Shown here in pieces: positions 45,187-53,738 of a stretch of DNA of 64,000 nt. The stretch's first letter is position 1, and each line of letters opens with the position of its first letter. Made by a program: the position numbers and the translations under genes. The stretch covers positions 1 to 64,000 of the forward strand of contig NZ_JABGCB010000002.1 in NCBI RefSeq assembly GCF_013149295.1, read 5' to 3'. The notes beneath the pieces are model-generated. The model had not been told where the DNA came from and did not search any database. It saw nothing but the letters and a program-made list of their open reading frames with translations. Source of the stretch: Novosphingobium sp. SG751A. Lineage in GTDB: Bacteria > Pseudomonadota > Alphaproteobacteria > Sphingomonadales > Sphingomonadaceae.

Positions 45187-45528
45187 TTACGGAAAGATGA
45201 TGTCCAGACTGCGCCAGTCCTTGGCCGCGGCAGAGCAATTGCTGGCCCAATCGGGCGAGTAATTGACATGGTCGGGCACCTGCACCGGCCAGAAGCAGGT
45301 GACATAGCAGTCATAGATGTCACGCTCGACGGGCTGGCAAAGGCCCGCCGTGCCGCCGCTGGCATCCACTTCCCAGCCGGGCGAGAAGGACAGGGTGCAG
45401 CCCATCGGCACATGCGGGCGCACTTGCTGTTGCAGGGCCACGACATCGTCCTGCATGGCCGCAATCTGCGTGTCCACGCTTTCGTCAATCGCCTTGGCCT
45501 TTTGGTTGATGGGGCGCAAATGCTTCAT
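45187..45528 (-). CDS. qhpC: Quinohemoprotein amine dehydrogenase gamma subunit (CTQ-bearing)
   Basis: This 113-residue protein is the catalytic gamma subunit. Every crosslinking residue of the Paracoccus enzyme has its counterpart at identical spacing: thioether pairs Cys44-Glu53, Cys64-Asp70 and Cys78-Asp86, and the cofactor pair Cys74-Trp80 that forms cysteine tryptophylquinone. The leader before the core is about 37 residues (MKHLRPINQKAKAID...QQQV), not a Sec signal, and would be cut by QhpE. The start overlaps the qhpD stop (ATGA). This exact residue match makes it the surest identification of the cluster. Confidence 0.96.
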   Translation of the reverse strand: MKHLRPINQKAKAIDESVDTQIAAMQDDVVALQQQVRPHVPMGCTLSFSPGWEVDASGGTAGLCQPVERDIYDCYVTCFWPVQVPDHVNYSPDWASNCSAAAKDWRSLDIIFP

Positions 45529-46976
45529 GACAGGCCCTTTCTTTCAGCAAACTTTTCGAGGAATTCGGGGTTTTGCACCGCCAGCGTGCCCTGAATTTTT
45601 AGGCACGTATCGGTCCATTCGCGGATCCAGTCGCAATAATGCAGATTGGCGTGACCGGTGTCGCCATAGCGCACGAAGGCCTCGTGATGGCACCCGCCCG
45701 CGCATAAAGGACGCGCCCAGCAGGATTGGCATTCATACTTGGCGCCCACATGGCCCTTGGTCAGGAACTCGCCCTGCGCCTTGCGGTCGATGCCCGATGA
45801 AACATGGCCCATCACATGGCTGTCGGCGTCGGTAAAGCGATGGCAGGGCGAGAGATCGCCCGAAGGGCCGACGCCCAGCAGGCCCAGACCTGCGCCGCAG
45901 GGATGGCTCTTGTTGGTGCCCTGAACCAGCTCGCCAATGGTTTCCGAAACATTGGAAAACCCGTGCATTCGGCCTTTAAGCGCGTAATCGAGCCATTCAT
46001 CGGCCAGTTGGTGGAACTGCTCCAGCACAGTGACCATGCCTTCCTCGCCCAAGGCATAGGCCTGCTCGCCCGATTCCGTGACCGGCGCAAAACCGACCTC
46101 GTGAAAGCCGATATCCTCGCGCAGGTGGCGGAAGATGCTGACCACATCGGTCACGCCCTTGCTCAGCGTCACGCGCGCGGTGATCGCGCGGGTGCGATGG
46201 CGGGCGATCAGCTTGCGCAGCTTGGGCTCGATAACGTCATAGCTGCCCTTGCCGCTCTTATAGACGCGGCGCTTGTCCTGCATCTCCTTGGGACCGTCGA
46301 TGCTGACGGTGACGCCAATCTGCTGGGTCGCGAGAAATTCGATGATCTCGTCGGTCAGCAGCGTGGCATTGGTGGTCAGGCTGAAGGTTATGGTGCGACC
46401 CTGGGCCGTGGCCTGATCCGTGGCATAGGCGACGACCTGCCGCAGCAGCGGAAAGTTCATGAGCGTTTCGCCGCCGAAGAAGGTGATATGCACCGCCGGA
46501 CGCCCGCCCGACTGCGCCAGCAGCAGATCGACCGAGGCCTTGGCCGTGTCGATCGTCATATATTTGGGTTTGCCGTTTGGCGTGGCGATCTTGTCCGCGC
46601 CAAATTCATAGCAATAGGTGCAGGCCAGATTGCACTGGTTGGTGACGTTGAGCACCAGCGCCTGAAGCGGATAATCGCCCTCCGGCTTGGCCGGGGCGGG
46701 GGCTGCCACCGTCTGATCCGAAACGATCACGCGGGCAAGGCGCAGCTCGCGCACCAGATCTTCGGCATCGGCCGCGCTGTAGCCCGAGCCGGTCAGCGCC
46801 GTAACCAGATCGGCATGGGCCATCTCGGCGCTGTCCAGCATGGCCAGCACGTCGCCCACCGCGCCGTCGAGCGCGAAGATCGCGCCAGCCGATACGAGGT
46901 AGATGAAATCCTGCCCCTGTGCGTCAAAGCGGTGGACTTCGCCGCTGCGATAGGTGTGGGTCAAGGGCGCGCTCAT
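45525..46976 (-). CDS. qhpD: Radical SAM/SPASM enzyme QhpD
   Basis: This 483-residue enzyme installs the Cys-to-Asp/Glu thioether crosslinks in QhpC. The radical SAM cluster motif CNLACTYC uses Cys115, Cys119 and Cys122. ITFFGGETLMN is the SAM-binding GGE region. A C-terminal SPASM domain follows with cysteines in HPCGAGLG, SPCHRF, YECQSCWARPLCAGGCHHE and HYCDW. An N-terminal 95-residue region without cysteine probably binds the substrate leader (RiPP-recognition-like). The ATG at 46976 overlaps the qhpA stop (ATGA). Confidence 0.94.
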   Translation of the reverse strand: MSAPLTHTYRSGEVHRFDAQGQDFIYLVSAGAIFALDGAVGDVLAMLDSAEMAHADLVTALTGSGYSAADAEDLVRELRLARVIVSDQTVAAPAPAKPEGDYPLQALVLNVTNQCNLACTYCYEFGADKIATPNGKPKYMTIDTAKASVDLLLAQSGGRPAVHITFFGGETLMNFPLLRQVVAYATDQATAQGRTITFSLTTNATLLTDEIIEFLATQQIGVTVSIDGPKEMQDKRRVYKSGKGSYDVIEPKLRKLIARHRTRAITARVTLSKGVTDVVSIFRHLREDIGFHEVGFAPVTESGEQAYALGEEGMVTVLEQFHQLADEWLDYALKGRMHGFSNVSETIGELVQGTNKSHPCGAGLGLLGVGPSGDLSPCHRFTDADSHVMGHVSSGIDRKAQGEFLTKGHVGAKYECQSCWARPLCAGGCHHEAFVRYGDTGHANLHYCDWIREWTDTCLKIQGTLAVQNPEFLEKFAERKGLS

Positions 46977-48775
46977 TGATTCACCTCCGGCTGATCCCAA
47001 CGCTTATAGGCAGGGACGGTTACGACCATGAAAGCCTTGGCGGTCAAAGGCTTGCCATCGGCGCCCTTTTCAGCCTTGGCGGTCGCGGTCACCCAGACCT
47101 CGCCGTAATTGTTGCGGTTCCATTTGCGCTGGGGGTTGGGCCCGTCGATGTTGGGGGTGAAGAAGCCGGCGGTCGAAAGCTTGCCGACGAAATTCACGTC
47201 ATCATCGTAATAGACCGAGGGGAATTCTCCCATCGAGAAGGTGGCGTCGATCGGGCCGATAGCGACATCGTCGGCCGTGCCCACCTTGCCATCGGCGCCC
47301 TTGTCATAACCAATGGCCTCGAATTGCAGATAGCCCTTGGGGTGCTTCTCGCTGCCGCCAAGGCGGGCCAGCGAGGTTTCGGGCGTGACCTTGATGTAAT
47401 CGACCTTTTTGTAGATCGGCAGCGCCTTTTCCAGCACCGCCCCGCCAATGGCCACGTCATGCGCGCCCACTGTGGCGTCGGCCGCCACATCGACGCTCAG
47501 CACGATCTCGTCATCGCTGGCCGAAACGATCTTTCTGGCCACAACGCCCTTGCCCAGCGTGATGTCCGACAGGACAAATTTGGTCGGCAGCTTGTCGCCA
47601 ATGATGTGGAGCTGCGCGCCCATCGTGCCGGTCTTGACCGCATCGGGGGTGACGCTGGCGATGGTGGGTTCGGCGCTGGCCTTGGTCAGCTTGACGTCAA
47701 AGCCGAATTCCTCATAGGCGCCCCAGTACCAGCGCCCCGCCGCCGACTTCTGATCGGGGGCAAACCACATGGTTTCGCGGGCCTCATGGGCGGGGGCATC
47801 CGGGGCGGCCATATCGCCCGCGCCCTTCGACTTGCCGCGCCAGGAATAGCCTGAATAGACGATGCCGCTGCCCGTGCGGGTGATCGTGCTGCCGTCCTTG
47901 AGCGATTTCAGCGTGATCGTGGTGGTGAAATCATCACCCTTGGGCGCGATCACCATCGATCCGGCATAGCGGCCCTTGCCGGGAAGGTCGGCCGAAACCA
48001 GCCATTTGCCCGCCAGAGCGGCCGGGCGCATCCGCGCGCTCCACGATGCCCATTCGGCTGAATGCAGCGGGGCGGTCTTGCGCATATATTCCAGCGCAAC
48101 CTCGCCCGGCGTCGGCCCCTTGGCCGCCGGTGCGCCATAGCCCTGCGGGATGCCATGTTCGTCAACGCCGCGGCGATATTGCACTTCGGCCTGCGAATAG
48201 AGCGCGACGTGGAATTCCTGAAGCAGCTTCCACTCATTGGCCGACCGGCGCCAGCTCAGCGGCTGGGCAAAGGCGTGGCACGAGGCGCAAGCCGCGCGAA
48301 CCGTTTCGTTGGGGATGTTGGTTTCATCCAGCACGCGCTTTTCGGTCAGATACATGACCGGCTTGGCCTCGTCCGGCGCCAGACCATGGCTGGCCGAAAG
48401 CGAGCGGATGACCTTCTTGGCGTCCTCGGCGGTGATGACCAGCCCGTTGAGCTTGACCATGCGGTGGATCGCCTGCGCCCAGCCCTCGGGCGTGGTGCGC
48501 ATCCACGAAATGCGCGACAGGTTGCCCTTGCCGTCATTGGTGTGGCACGCGCCGCATTTGTCGATGACCAGCTTGTCGGTCACGGGAATGCCCGCTTCCT
48601 TTTCGCCGGCCTGTTCGTCGGCCTGCGCCACCGCCGGCGCTGCGCCATGCAGCACCGCCATGCCCAGCGCTGTGGCCGTCAGGCCCAGCAGAGCCAAGCG
48701 GCGCCGATGCCTTGATGGCGTATGTTTGAATGACGCAGGCGCGCCAATATCCGAAGGATCGGACGGGAAGGTCAT
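46973..48775 (-). CDS. qhpA: Quinohemoprotein amine dehydrogenase alpha subunit, diheme cytochrome c
   Basis: This 600-residue subunit has a signal segment (RRRLALLGLTATALGMAVLHG...AVAQA) and two c-type heme motifs, CGACH (74-78) and CASCH (163-167). About 400 residues of beta domains follow, as in the QHNDH alpha subunit. The hemes take electrons from the CTQ cofactor and pass them to an external acceptor such as azurin or cytochrome c. The ATG at 48775 has GGGGGGAA upstream and begins the N-terminal extension; a start 39 bases upstream is less likely. It heads the qhpADCBGFE operon. The AraC-type activator QhpR known from other species is not seen in the window. Confidence 0.93.
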   Translation of the reverse strand: MTFPSDPSDIGAPASFKHTPSRHRRRLALLGLTATALGMAVLHGAAPAVAQADEQAGEKEAGIPVTDKLVIDKCGACHTNDGKGNLSRISWMRTTPEGWAQAIHRMVKLNGLVITAEDAKKVIRSLSASHGLAPDEAKPVMYLTEKRVLDETNIPNETVRAACASCHAFAQPLSWRRSANEWKLLQEFHVALYSQAEVQYRRGVDEHGIPQGYGAPAAKGPTPGEVALEYMRKTAPLHSAEWASWSARMRPAALAGKWLVSADLPGKGRYAGSMVIAPKGDDFTTTITLKSLKDGSTITRTGSGIVYSGYSWRGKSKGAGDMAAPDAPAHEARETMWFAPDQKSAAGRWYWGAYEEFGFDVKLTKASAEPTIASVTPDAVKTGTMGAQLHIIGDKLPTKFVLSDITLGKGVVARKIVSASDDEIVLSVDVAADATVGAHDVAIGGAVLEKALPIYKKVDYIKVTPETSLARLGGSEKHPKGYLQFEAIGYDKGADGKVGTADDVAIGPIDATFSMGEFPSVYYDDDVNFVGKLSTAGFFTPNIDGPNPQRKWNRNNYGEVWVTATAKAEKGADGKPLTAKAFMVVTVPAYKRWDQPEVNQ

Positions 48776-48848
48776 AGTATCAAATTCCCCCCAAGCTGGA
48801 ACTCGCTGGCTCAAACTGTGGCGCCATGAATCGGCGGCTTCGGGGAGA

Positions 48849-48877
48849 AGATTGGACAGGCGTCAAAAATCCTTCAA
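48849..48877 (-). promoter_or_regulatory. Candidate qhpA promoter with shared dyad operator
   Basis: On the minus strand TTGAAG (48877-48872), 17 bases and CAATCT (48854-48849) form a promoter-like element. The 14-mer TTGACGCCTGTCCA (48866-48853) straddles the spacer and the first two bases of the -10. The same arrangement occurs upstream of iorA and aauB. The -10 is weak, so an activator may be needed. Confidence 0.5.
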
Positions 48878-48930
48878 GCGCCTTTTTGCCTTATACGCAG
48901 TTTGGCGCAAACCGCCCGGGGCCATGACAG

Positions 48931-48966
48931 AAAAACCCGCCCCCTGCTGTGCAAGGGACGGGTTTT
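48931..48966 (-). terminator. Intrinsic terminator after iorB
   Basis: On the minus strand AAAACCCGTCCCTT pairs with AGGGGGCGGGTTTT (one mismatch or bulge) around GCACAGC, followed by a T-run. It ends iorB transcription before the qhpA promoter. Confidence 0.8.
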
Positions 48967-48987
48967 ATCGTGCATTTCGGGCGTTTT

Positions 48988-50040
48988 TCAGGCCGGCTTC
49001 AGCGGCAATTGGCGCAGCCTCTGACCCGTTGCGGCAAAGATCGCATTGGCCAGCGCCGGGATCACCGGGGGCAGCGAGGGTTCGCCAAGCCCGGTGGGCG
49101 GATAATCGGTTTTCAGAAATTGCACCGCGATTTCGCGCGGCACCTGCTCGATGCGGATGAGGGGGAAGTCACCAAAGCTCTCGGCCTGCACCACGCCCTT
49201 CACCTGCTCGATCTTCTGCTCGACCATGCCCTGGCCAAGGCCTTCGTTGACCGCGCCCTGCACCTGATGGCGCGCGTTGATCGGGTTGATGATCTGGCTG
49301 CCGATGTCACCGCAGGCCCAAACCTTGTCCACCCGCACATTCGCGCCGTCGGTGATGGTGACATCCACCACTTCGGCAAAATAGCCGCGATGGCTGAAAT
49401 AGAAGCCAAAGCCGCGCCCGCGTTTCTCGCCCTTGGGGCCGGGGGCCAGCTTGCCGCCCTGCCAGCCCGCCATTTTGCACACGCCGTCGATCACCGCGCG
49501 CGCCCGGCCCGAATTGAGCACTGGCCGCCCCGGCACCACCGCCAGATCGCGCGGCGCCCCCAGCGTGCGGCGCATCAGTTCGGGCAGATCGATCCCGGCG
49601 GCTTGTGCGATTTCGTCCATAAAACTTTGATAGACAAAGGATACCGCATTGGATGTGGGCGCGCGCAGCCAGCCTGTCGCCAGATTGGTCGGCAGATAGG
49701 TGATGCCGATTTCGGAATCGGCCAGCACATTGACCGGGAATTCAAACGGGCTCATCTCCGCCGCGCGGATCGGTTTGCCATCCTTGCCAAAGCTGACGAA
49801 ATGGTCGCGGAAGGCGATCAGATCCCCTTTGGCGTCCAGCCCAGCAGTAAAGCGGTGCCAGCCTGCGGGGCGGTAATAATCGTGGCGCAGATCATCGGTC
49901 CGGTCGAACAGGATCTTGACCGGTTTGCCCGGCAGAGCCTTGGCCACCTGCGCCACCATCACCATGTAATCATTGATCAGCCGTCGCCCAAAGCCGCCGC
50001 CGATCCGCGTCTGGTGGATGGTGATGTCCTCGCCCTTCAT
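48988..50040 (-). CDS. iorB: IorB-like molybdopterin subunit, C-terminal part (split by apparent frameshift)
   Basis: These 350 residues continue the large molybdopterin subunit of an aldehyde/isoquinoline oxidoreductase. They begin MKGEDITIHQTRIGGGFGRRLINDYM; GGGFGRR is a conserved cofactor-domain motif normally internal to the protein. The late region DIGSQIINPINARHQVQGAVNEGLGQGM is also typical. The apparent start codon ATGA overlaps the stop of the preceding ORF. Inserting one G into GG at about 50042-50044 would give ...MLGMKGED and one intact protein. Thus this is either a frameshifted gene (real or sequencing error) or a coupled split gene. See finding. Confidence 0.8.
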   Translation of the reverse strand: MKGEDITIHQTRIGGGFGRRLINDYMVMVAQVAKALPGKPVKILFDRTDDLRHDYYRPAGWHRFTAGLDAKGDLIAFRDHFVSFGKDGKPIRAAEMSPFEFPVNVLADSEIGITYLPTNLATGWLRAPTSNAVSFVYQSFMDEIAQAAGIDLPELMRRTLGAPRDLAVVPGRPVLNSGRARAVIDGVCKMAGWQGGKLAPGPKGEKRGRGFGFYFSHRGYFAEVVDVTITDGANVRVDKVWACGDIGSQIINPINARHQVQGAVNEGLGQGMVEQKIEQVKGVVQAESFGDFPLIRIEQVPREIAVQFLKTDYPPTGLGEPSLPPVIPALANAIFAATGQRLRQLPLKPA

Positions 50041-51170
50041 GCCAACATGGCGGCGGTGTCATTGCGGCCATTGTTCGGCGCCTGACTTGGCGCCCAGATT
50101 TCCAGCTTGCCATCGACCCAGCGGCCCGTGCAATTCTGCGGCTCCAGCGTGCCATGGGCGAGGAAGGGATAGGAGTAGTCCGCCGTGATGGTCTTGACCG
50201 CGCCCGCCAGCGCCTTGGCCACATCGCCGTTTTTGGCGTGTGTAACCTGCGGCCCGGAGGCAAAGGCGGCGGCGGCTTGCCGGTCATAGGCCTCGGTGGA
50301 AAAGCCGACTTGCGCGGCATCGTCCCACGTCACCTTGACCGCCTCGCGCGCATTCTTGGCCGTCCACCAACTGTCGGCCACCACGACCAGCGTGTCGAAC
50401 TTGCCGGGCGCGACCGAATTGCTGTTCACCGGCACCACGGCCAGCACGCCCTTGCGTTTCAGCGCGGCAGCGGGGTCATGGGATGCGATGGTAGCGCCAT
50501 GGGCGGGGGCCTTGATGATCGCGCCATGGATCAGGCCGGGCATATCCACGTCGATGCCGAACAGCGGCTTGCCCTGCGTGATGGCCACCGTATCGACGCC
50601 GATCTTGGACTGGCCGATGATGGAAAAGCGCGAGGGATCTTTCAGCGCCACCTTGGCCAAATCGGGTGCCGTTTCGGAGGCAGCGCCCCGCGCAAAGGCG
50701 GCATAGGGTGCGCTCCGGCCCGAGGCCGCATGGGAAACCTTGCCCGCCGCCGTGGTCAGGCTGCTCGCCTCCACGCCCCATTCCTTGGCCGCCGCACTCA
50801 GGATCATCGCCCGCGCCGCCGCGCCGACCTGTCGCATCGGCAGCCAGTTGTTCGGCGTCGAATTCGACCCGCCCGCGCTTTGCACGCCATAGATCTTGTC
50901 ATTGGCCAGCGTGGGCTCGATCACCACCTGATCCCAGCCCAGATCCAGCTCTTCGGCGATCAGCATGGGCAGCATGGTTCGGATGCCCTGACCGATCTCG
51001 GGGTTCTTGGAGCCGATGACGACCTTGTTATCCGCCCCGATGCGGATGAAGGCATTGAGCGCAACCGCTCCCGGCTCCTGCGCCAGAGCGATCCGCGCCT
51101 CAAATGCCAGTGCGCCAGCCCCCACCAGCGAGGCGGCCATGAAACCGCGACGATCAATAACAGCGCTCAT
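50037..51170 (-). CDS. iorB: IorB-like molybdopterin subunit, N-terminal part (split by apparent frameshift)
   Basis: These 377 residues start with a twin-arginine signal (MSAVIDRRGFMAASLVGAGALAF), as in periplasmic IorB-like proteins, and contain IGQGIRTMLPMLIAEELDLGWDQV and APAHGATIASHDPAA typical of this xanthine dehydrogenase-superfamily branch. The ORF stops after ...IWAPSQAPNNGRNDTAAMLA, just where the family continues into the GGGFGRR motif. The start overlaps the iorA stop (ATGA). With IorA it would form a periplasmic molybdenum hydroxylase acting on an aldehyde or N-heterocycle; beside two amine dehydrogenases an aldehyde substrate is plausible. Confidence 0.8.
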   Translation of the reverse strand: MSAVIDRRGFMAASLVGAGALAFEARIALAQEPGAVALNAFIRIGADNKVVIGSKNPEIGQGIRTMLPMLIAEELDLGWDQVVIEPTLANDKIYGVQSAGGSNSTPNNWLPMRQVGAAARAMILSAAAKEWGVEASSLTTAAGKVSHAASGRSAPYAAFARGAASETAPDLAKVALKDPSRFSIIGQSKIGVDTVAITQGKPLFGIDVDMPGLIHGAIIKAPAHGATIASHDPAAALKRKGVLAVVPVNSNSVAPGKFDTLVVVADSWWTAKNAREAVKVTWDDAAQVGFSTEAYDRQAAAAFASGPQVTHAKNGDVAKALAGAVKTITADYSYPFLAHGTLEPQNCTGRWVDGKLEIWAPSQAPNNGRNDTAAMLA

Positions 51171-51655
51171 GCCGCGTCTCCCGTCACATCGGCCATTCCG
51201 GCTGCTTTCCTGATCGCGCGGCGGATGCGCAGGTATGTGGCGCAGCGGCACAGATTGCCGTTCATCCCCGCGTCGATCTCCTCATCGCTGGGCTTTGGAT
51301 TGGCCAGCAACAGCGCCGTTGCCGACAGGATCTGGCCCGCCTGGCAATATCCGCATTGCGGCACGTCGATCTCGCGCCACATTTCCACCAATTTCGCGCC
51401 TTGCGGCACGGCGCTTGCGCCCTCGATGGTGGTGATCTTATGCCCTGCCGCGGCCGATACCGGGGTCTGGCACGAGCGCACCGCCTGTCCGTCGAGCAGC
51501 ACCGTGCAGGCCCCGCAAAGCCCTTGTCCGCAGCCGAACTTGGTGCCCGGCATCTTCAATTCCTCGCGCAGCACCCAGAGCAAAGGCTTGTCCGCATCGG
51601 CGCTCACGCTGACCGGTTTGCGGTTGATGGTCAGGGCGAATTTTCCTTGGCTCAC
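51167..51655 (-). CDS. iorA: 2Fe-2S subunit of IorAB-type molybdenum hydroxylase
   Basis: This 162-residue protein has both [2Fe-2S] domains of the small subunit: the plant-type ferredoxin motif FGCGQGLCGACTVLLDGQAVRSC and the helical-domain motifs CGYCQAGQI and NLCRCATYLRIRRAI. It transfers electrons from the molybdopterin site of IorB. It starts with GTG at 51655, with AGGAG 10 bases upstream. The gene overlaps iorB by 4 bases. Its promoter region holds both the amine-cluster dyad and a candidate Mo-box. Small subunits of aldehyde oxidoreductases and IorA cannot be separated with certainty. Confidence 0.88.
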   Translation of the reverse strand: MSQGKFALTINRKPVSVSADADKPLLWVLREELKMPGTKFGCGQGLCGACTVLLDGQAVRSCQTPVSAAAGHKITTIEGASAVPQGAKLVEMWREIDVPQCGYCQAGQILSATALLLANPKPSDEEIDAGMNGNLCRCATYLRIRRAIRKAAGMADVTGDAA

Positions 51656-51675
51656 GTTTGCGGGCTCCTGATGGG

Positions 51676-51688
51676 ATACTTAGCGATA
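51676..51688 (-). promoter_or_regulatory. Candidate ModE-type Mo-box in iorA promoter
   Basis: ATACTTAGCGATA matches the 13-mer upstream of modA (29701-29713) at 12 of 13 positions, and TAGCGAT is the reverse complement of the E. coli ModE half-site ATCGCTA. It overlaps the iorA -10 and lies just downstream of it. Bound ModE would compete with RNA polymerase. Confidence 0.5.
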
Positions 51689-51714
51689 CTGGACGCGCTT
51701 CAAGATTTCGTCAA
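51686..51714 (-). promoter_or_regulatory. iorA promoter with shared dyad operator
   Basis: On the minus strand TTGACG (51714-51709), 17 bases and CAGTAT (51691-51686) form a good sigma-70-like promoter about 30 bases before the iorA start. The 14-mer TTGAAGCGCGTCCA (51703-51690) ends on the first two bases of the -10, in the same register as the qhpA and aauB elements. The divergent TetR gene starts at 51783. Confidence 0.65.
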
Positions 51715-51782
51715 GCGGGGCGCCCGGGAAGGTTGCAAGACGGGCAAGCCGATGGCATGGCGCCCCAAGGAGAAGAAGCCCC

Positions 51783-52451
51783 ATGGATCTATCGGAAGAC
51801 ATCGTCAGCACCGCGCGCCCCGGCACCTACTCGCGCGGGACAGAGACGGTGGACGCGATTTTGAAAGCAGCGCTTGGCGTGCTGATCGACGAGGGCGCGG
51901 CGGCCTTTACCATCCGGCGAATCGCGGCGGCCTGCGGGATGAAGGTGGGCAATGTCTCCTATCATTTCCCGCGCAAGGAAATGCTGGTTCAGGTGCTGCT
52001 CGATGAATTGCTGGCTTCCTATGAAAAGGTGCTGGAGGACCGGGTGCGCCAGCCCGACCTGACCACCGAGGAGCGGCTGCGGCTGCTGATCGTGATTTGC
52101 CTTGAGGATATTGCGGGCAAGCGGACCACGCGCCTGTTCACGGAACTGTGGGCGCTGGCCAATCACAATGATTTCATCGCCGACCGGGTGCGCGGTTTTT
52201 ATCAGCGGGTACATGATTTCATTGGCGAATATGTCGCCGCGCTCAATCCCGCGCTCTCGGCGGACGAGGTGCGCACGGTGGCCATCTATATCAGCGCCAG
52301 CATGGAGGGCTCGACGCCGTTTCTGGGCTTTGAAAAGCCATGGGCCGACCGGATGCCAGCCTATACGTCAATTGCCGCCCATGCGCTTGTATCGCTTGCC
52401 AAAACGATCACTTCGCGAGAGATTGCCGGAATGACAAGCCAGACGGCCTGA
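51783..52451 (+). CDS. TetR-family transcriptional regulator
   Basis: This 222-residue protein has a TetR helix-turn-helix (FTIRRIAAACGMKVGNVSYHFPRKEMLVQVLL at about residues 40-72) and an all-helical C-terminal ligand domain. The ATG at 51783 has AAGGAG 11 bases upstream. It is divergent from iorAB and precedes the MFS and TTQ amine dehydrogenase genes, so it is the obvious local candidate to control the three shared promoter elements (qhpA, iorA, aauB). The inducing ligand might be an amine or aldehyde; that is inference. Confidence 0.87.
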   Translation: MDLSEDIVSTARPGTYSRGTETVDAILKAALGVLIDEGAAAFTIRRIAAACGMKVGNVSYHFPRKEMLVQVLLDELLASYEKVLEDRVRQPDLTTEERLRLLIVICLEDIAGKRTTRLFTELWALANHNDFIADRVRGFYQRVHDFIGEYVAALNPALSADEVRTVAIYISASMEGSTPFLGFEKPWADRMPAYTSIAAHALVSLAKTITSREIAGMTSQTA

Positions 52452-52520
52452 GCCGTCGGCGCCTTCTGACGCAGGACACCGGTCCGTCGCGATGGTCGCG
52501 GCGGGCAAAGGGGGCTGTTT

Positions 52521-53738
52521 ATGCGTCGGACTTTGCTTGCAGAGCAGGATGGCTGGGCATTGGGGCTGGGCTGGGGGCGTGCGCGTGGTTGCGCCTTGCC
52601 GGCGGCGGCGGTGCTGGGGTGTCTGCAACCGGCGATTGATCCGGTGTTCCTCACGCTGCTCTCGCTGGCCACGCCTTTGCGCGTCGCCGATCATGGCTGG
52701 GTGGTGGGCATGACCCAAAGCGCTTCGGCGTTGGCGGCAATGATGGTGTGGTGGCTGGGGCCAAGGATGCCGATGCGGGCTGTGATGGCGCTGGCGCTGG
52801 GTGCGATGGCGGCGGGTCTGCTGACGCCGCTGGCGCAGGGGTTGGCCGGATTGCTGGCGCTGCGCGGGATCTATGGGCTGGGGATGGGGGCCGTCTATGC
52901 CCGCGCGATGGGGGGCTTTGCCGCGGCGCGGCCCACGGGCGCCTATGCCATTGTCCTGCTTGTGCAATTGATGCTGGCCACGCTGCTCTCGCTGGCTCTG
53001 CCCGATCTGGCCGCAACGATTGGGGCGGGGCGGGCGCTGGGGCTGTTGGCGCTGGTGCCGCTGGCGGCGGCGGTGGCTTTGCGCTTTGCCCGCGAAGGGG
53101 GCGGCGCGCGCGTCATGCCGGTGGGTGATGGGGCCACGCCGCGCGCGGGCTGGGCGCTGGCGCTTGCCAATTTCTGGTTCATTTGCGCGACGATGATGGT
53201 GTGGAGCCTGTGCGGCGCACTGGCCGTGCAGGCCGGGCACAGCGAGGGGCTGATCGGGCGCGCGGTGGCGATCGGTTCGTTGGCGGGGGCGGCCACGGCG
53301 ATTGCGGTGATGCGCGAGAGGTTGCGCGTGCCTTTGCCGGTCACGGCCTGTCTGGTGGGGGCGGCCCTACTGGCCCCGCTGGTGCTGACGCGGCCCGGCG
53401 CTGGGGCCGGTTTCGTGCTGGCGATGGTCCTGCTTAATGTCGGGTCCACCGCGATCATCATCCGCTGCTCGGGTCTGGCCAGCGCCTTGGGGTTGGGGCC
53501 GCGCTTCCGGGTCTTTGTGGCAGCCACGCATAATCTGGGGATGAGCGCGGGGCCCGCGCTGGGGTCGGGAATGCTCTGGGTGATGCCGGATGGGGGATTG
53601 CTGCTGGGCGCGGGGCTGGCGGTGCTGGCCGGGGTGGGCGCGGTTGTGATAGGCTGGCGTGGTTTACGCCATTGTGCGCATTGGCCATTGTCGCGCCCGG
53701 TTTTCGCACGATTGGGCCATCAGAAGGGGCTTGATTAA
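52521..53738 (+). CDS. MFS transporter
   Basis: This 405-residue protein is almost entirely hydrophobic with about 12 predicted helices and the overall length of a major facilitator permease. RGIYGLGMGAVYARAMGGFA and the repeated Gly/Ala-rich helices fit drug/metabolite MFS carriers; a canonical loop 2-3 motif is weak. ATG 52521 has AAAGGGGGC upstream. It lies between the TetR gene and the amine dehydrogenase genes, so it may carry an amine, an aldehyde or the acid product. Its last codons overlap the aauB promoter element. Confidence 0.7.
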   Translation: MRRTLLAEQDGWALGLGWGRARGCALPAAAVLGCLQPAIDPVFLTLLSLATPLRVADHGWVVGMTQSASALAAMMVWWLGPRMPMRAVMALALGAMAAGLLTPLAQGLAGLLALRGIYGLGMGAVYARAMGGFAAARPTGAYAIVLLVQLMLATLLSLALPDLAATIGAGRALGLLALVPLAAAVALRFAREGGGARVMPVGDGATPRAGWALALANFWFICATMMVWSLCGALAVQAGHSEGLIGRAVAIGSLAGAATAIAVMRERLRVPLPVTACLVGAALLAPLVLTRPGAGAGFVLAMVLLNVGSTAIIIRCSGLASALGLGPRFRVFVAATHNLGMSAGPALGSGMLWVMPDGGLLLGAGLAVLAGVGAVVIGWRGLRHCAHWPLSRPVFARLGHQKGLD

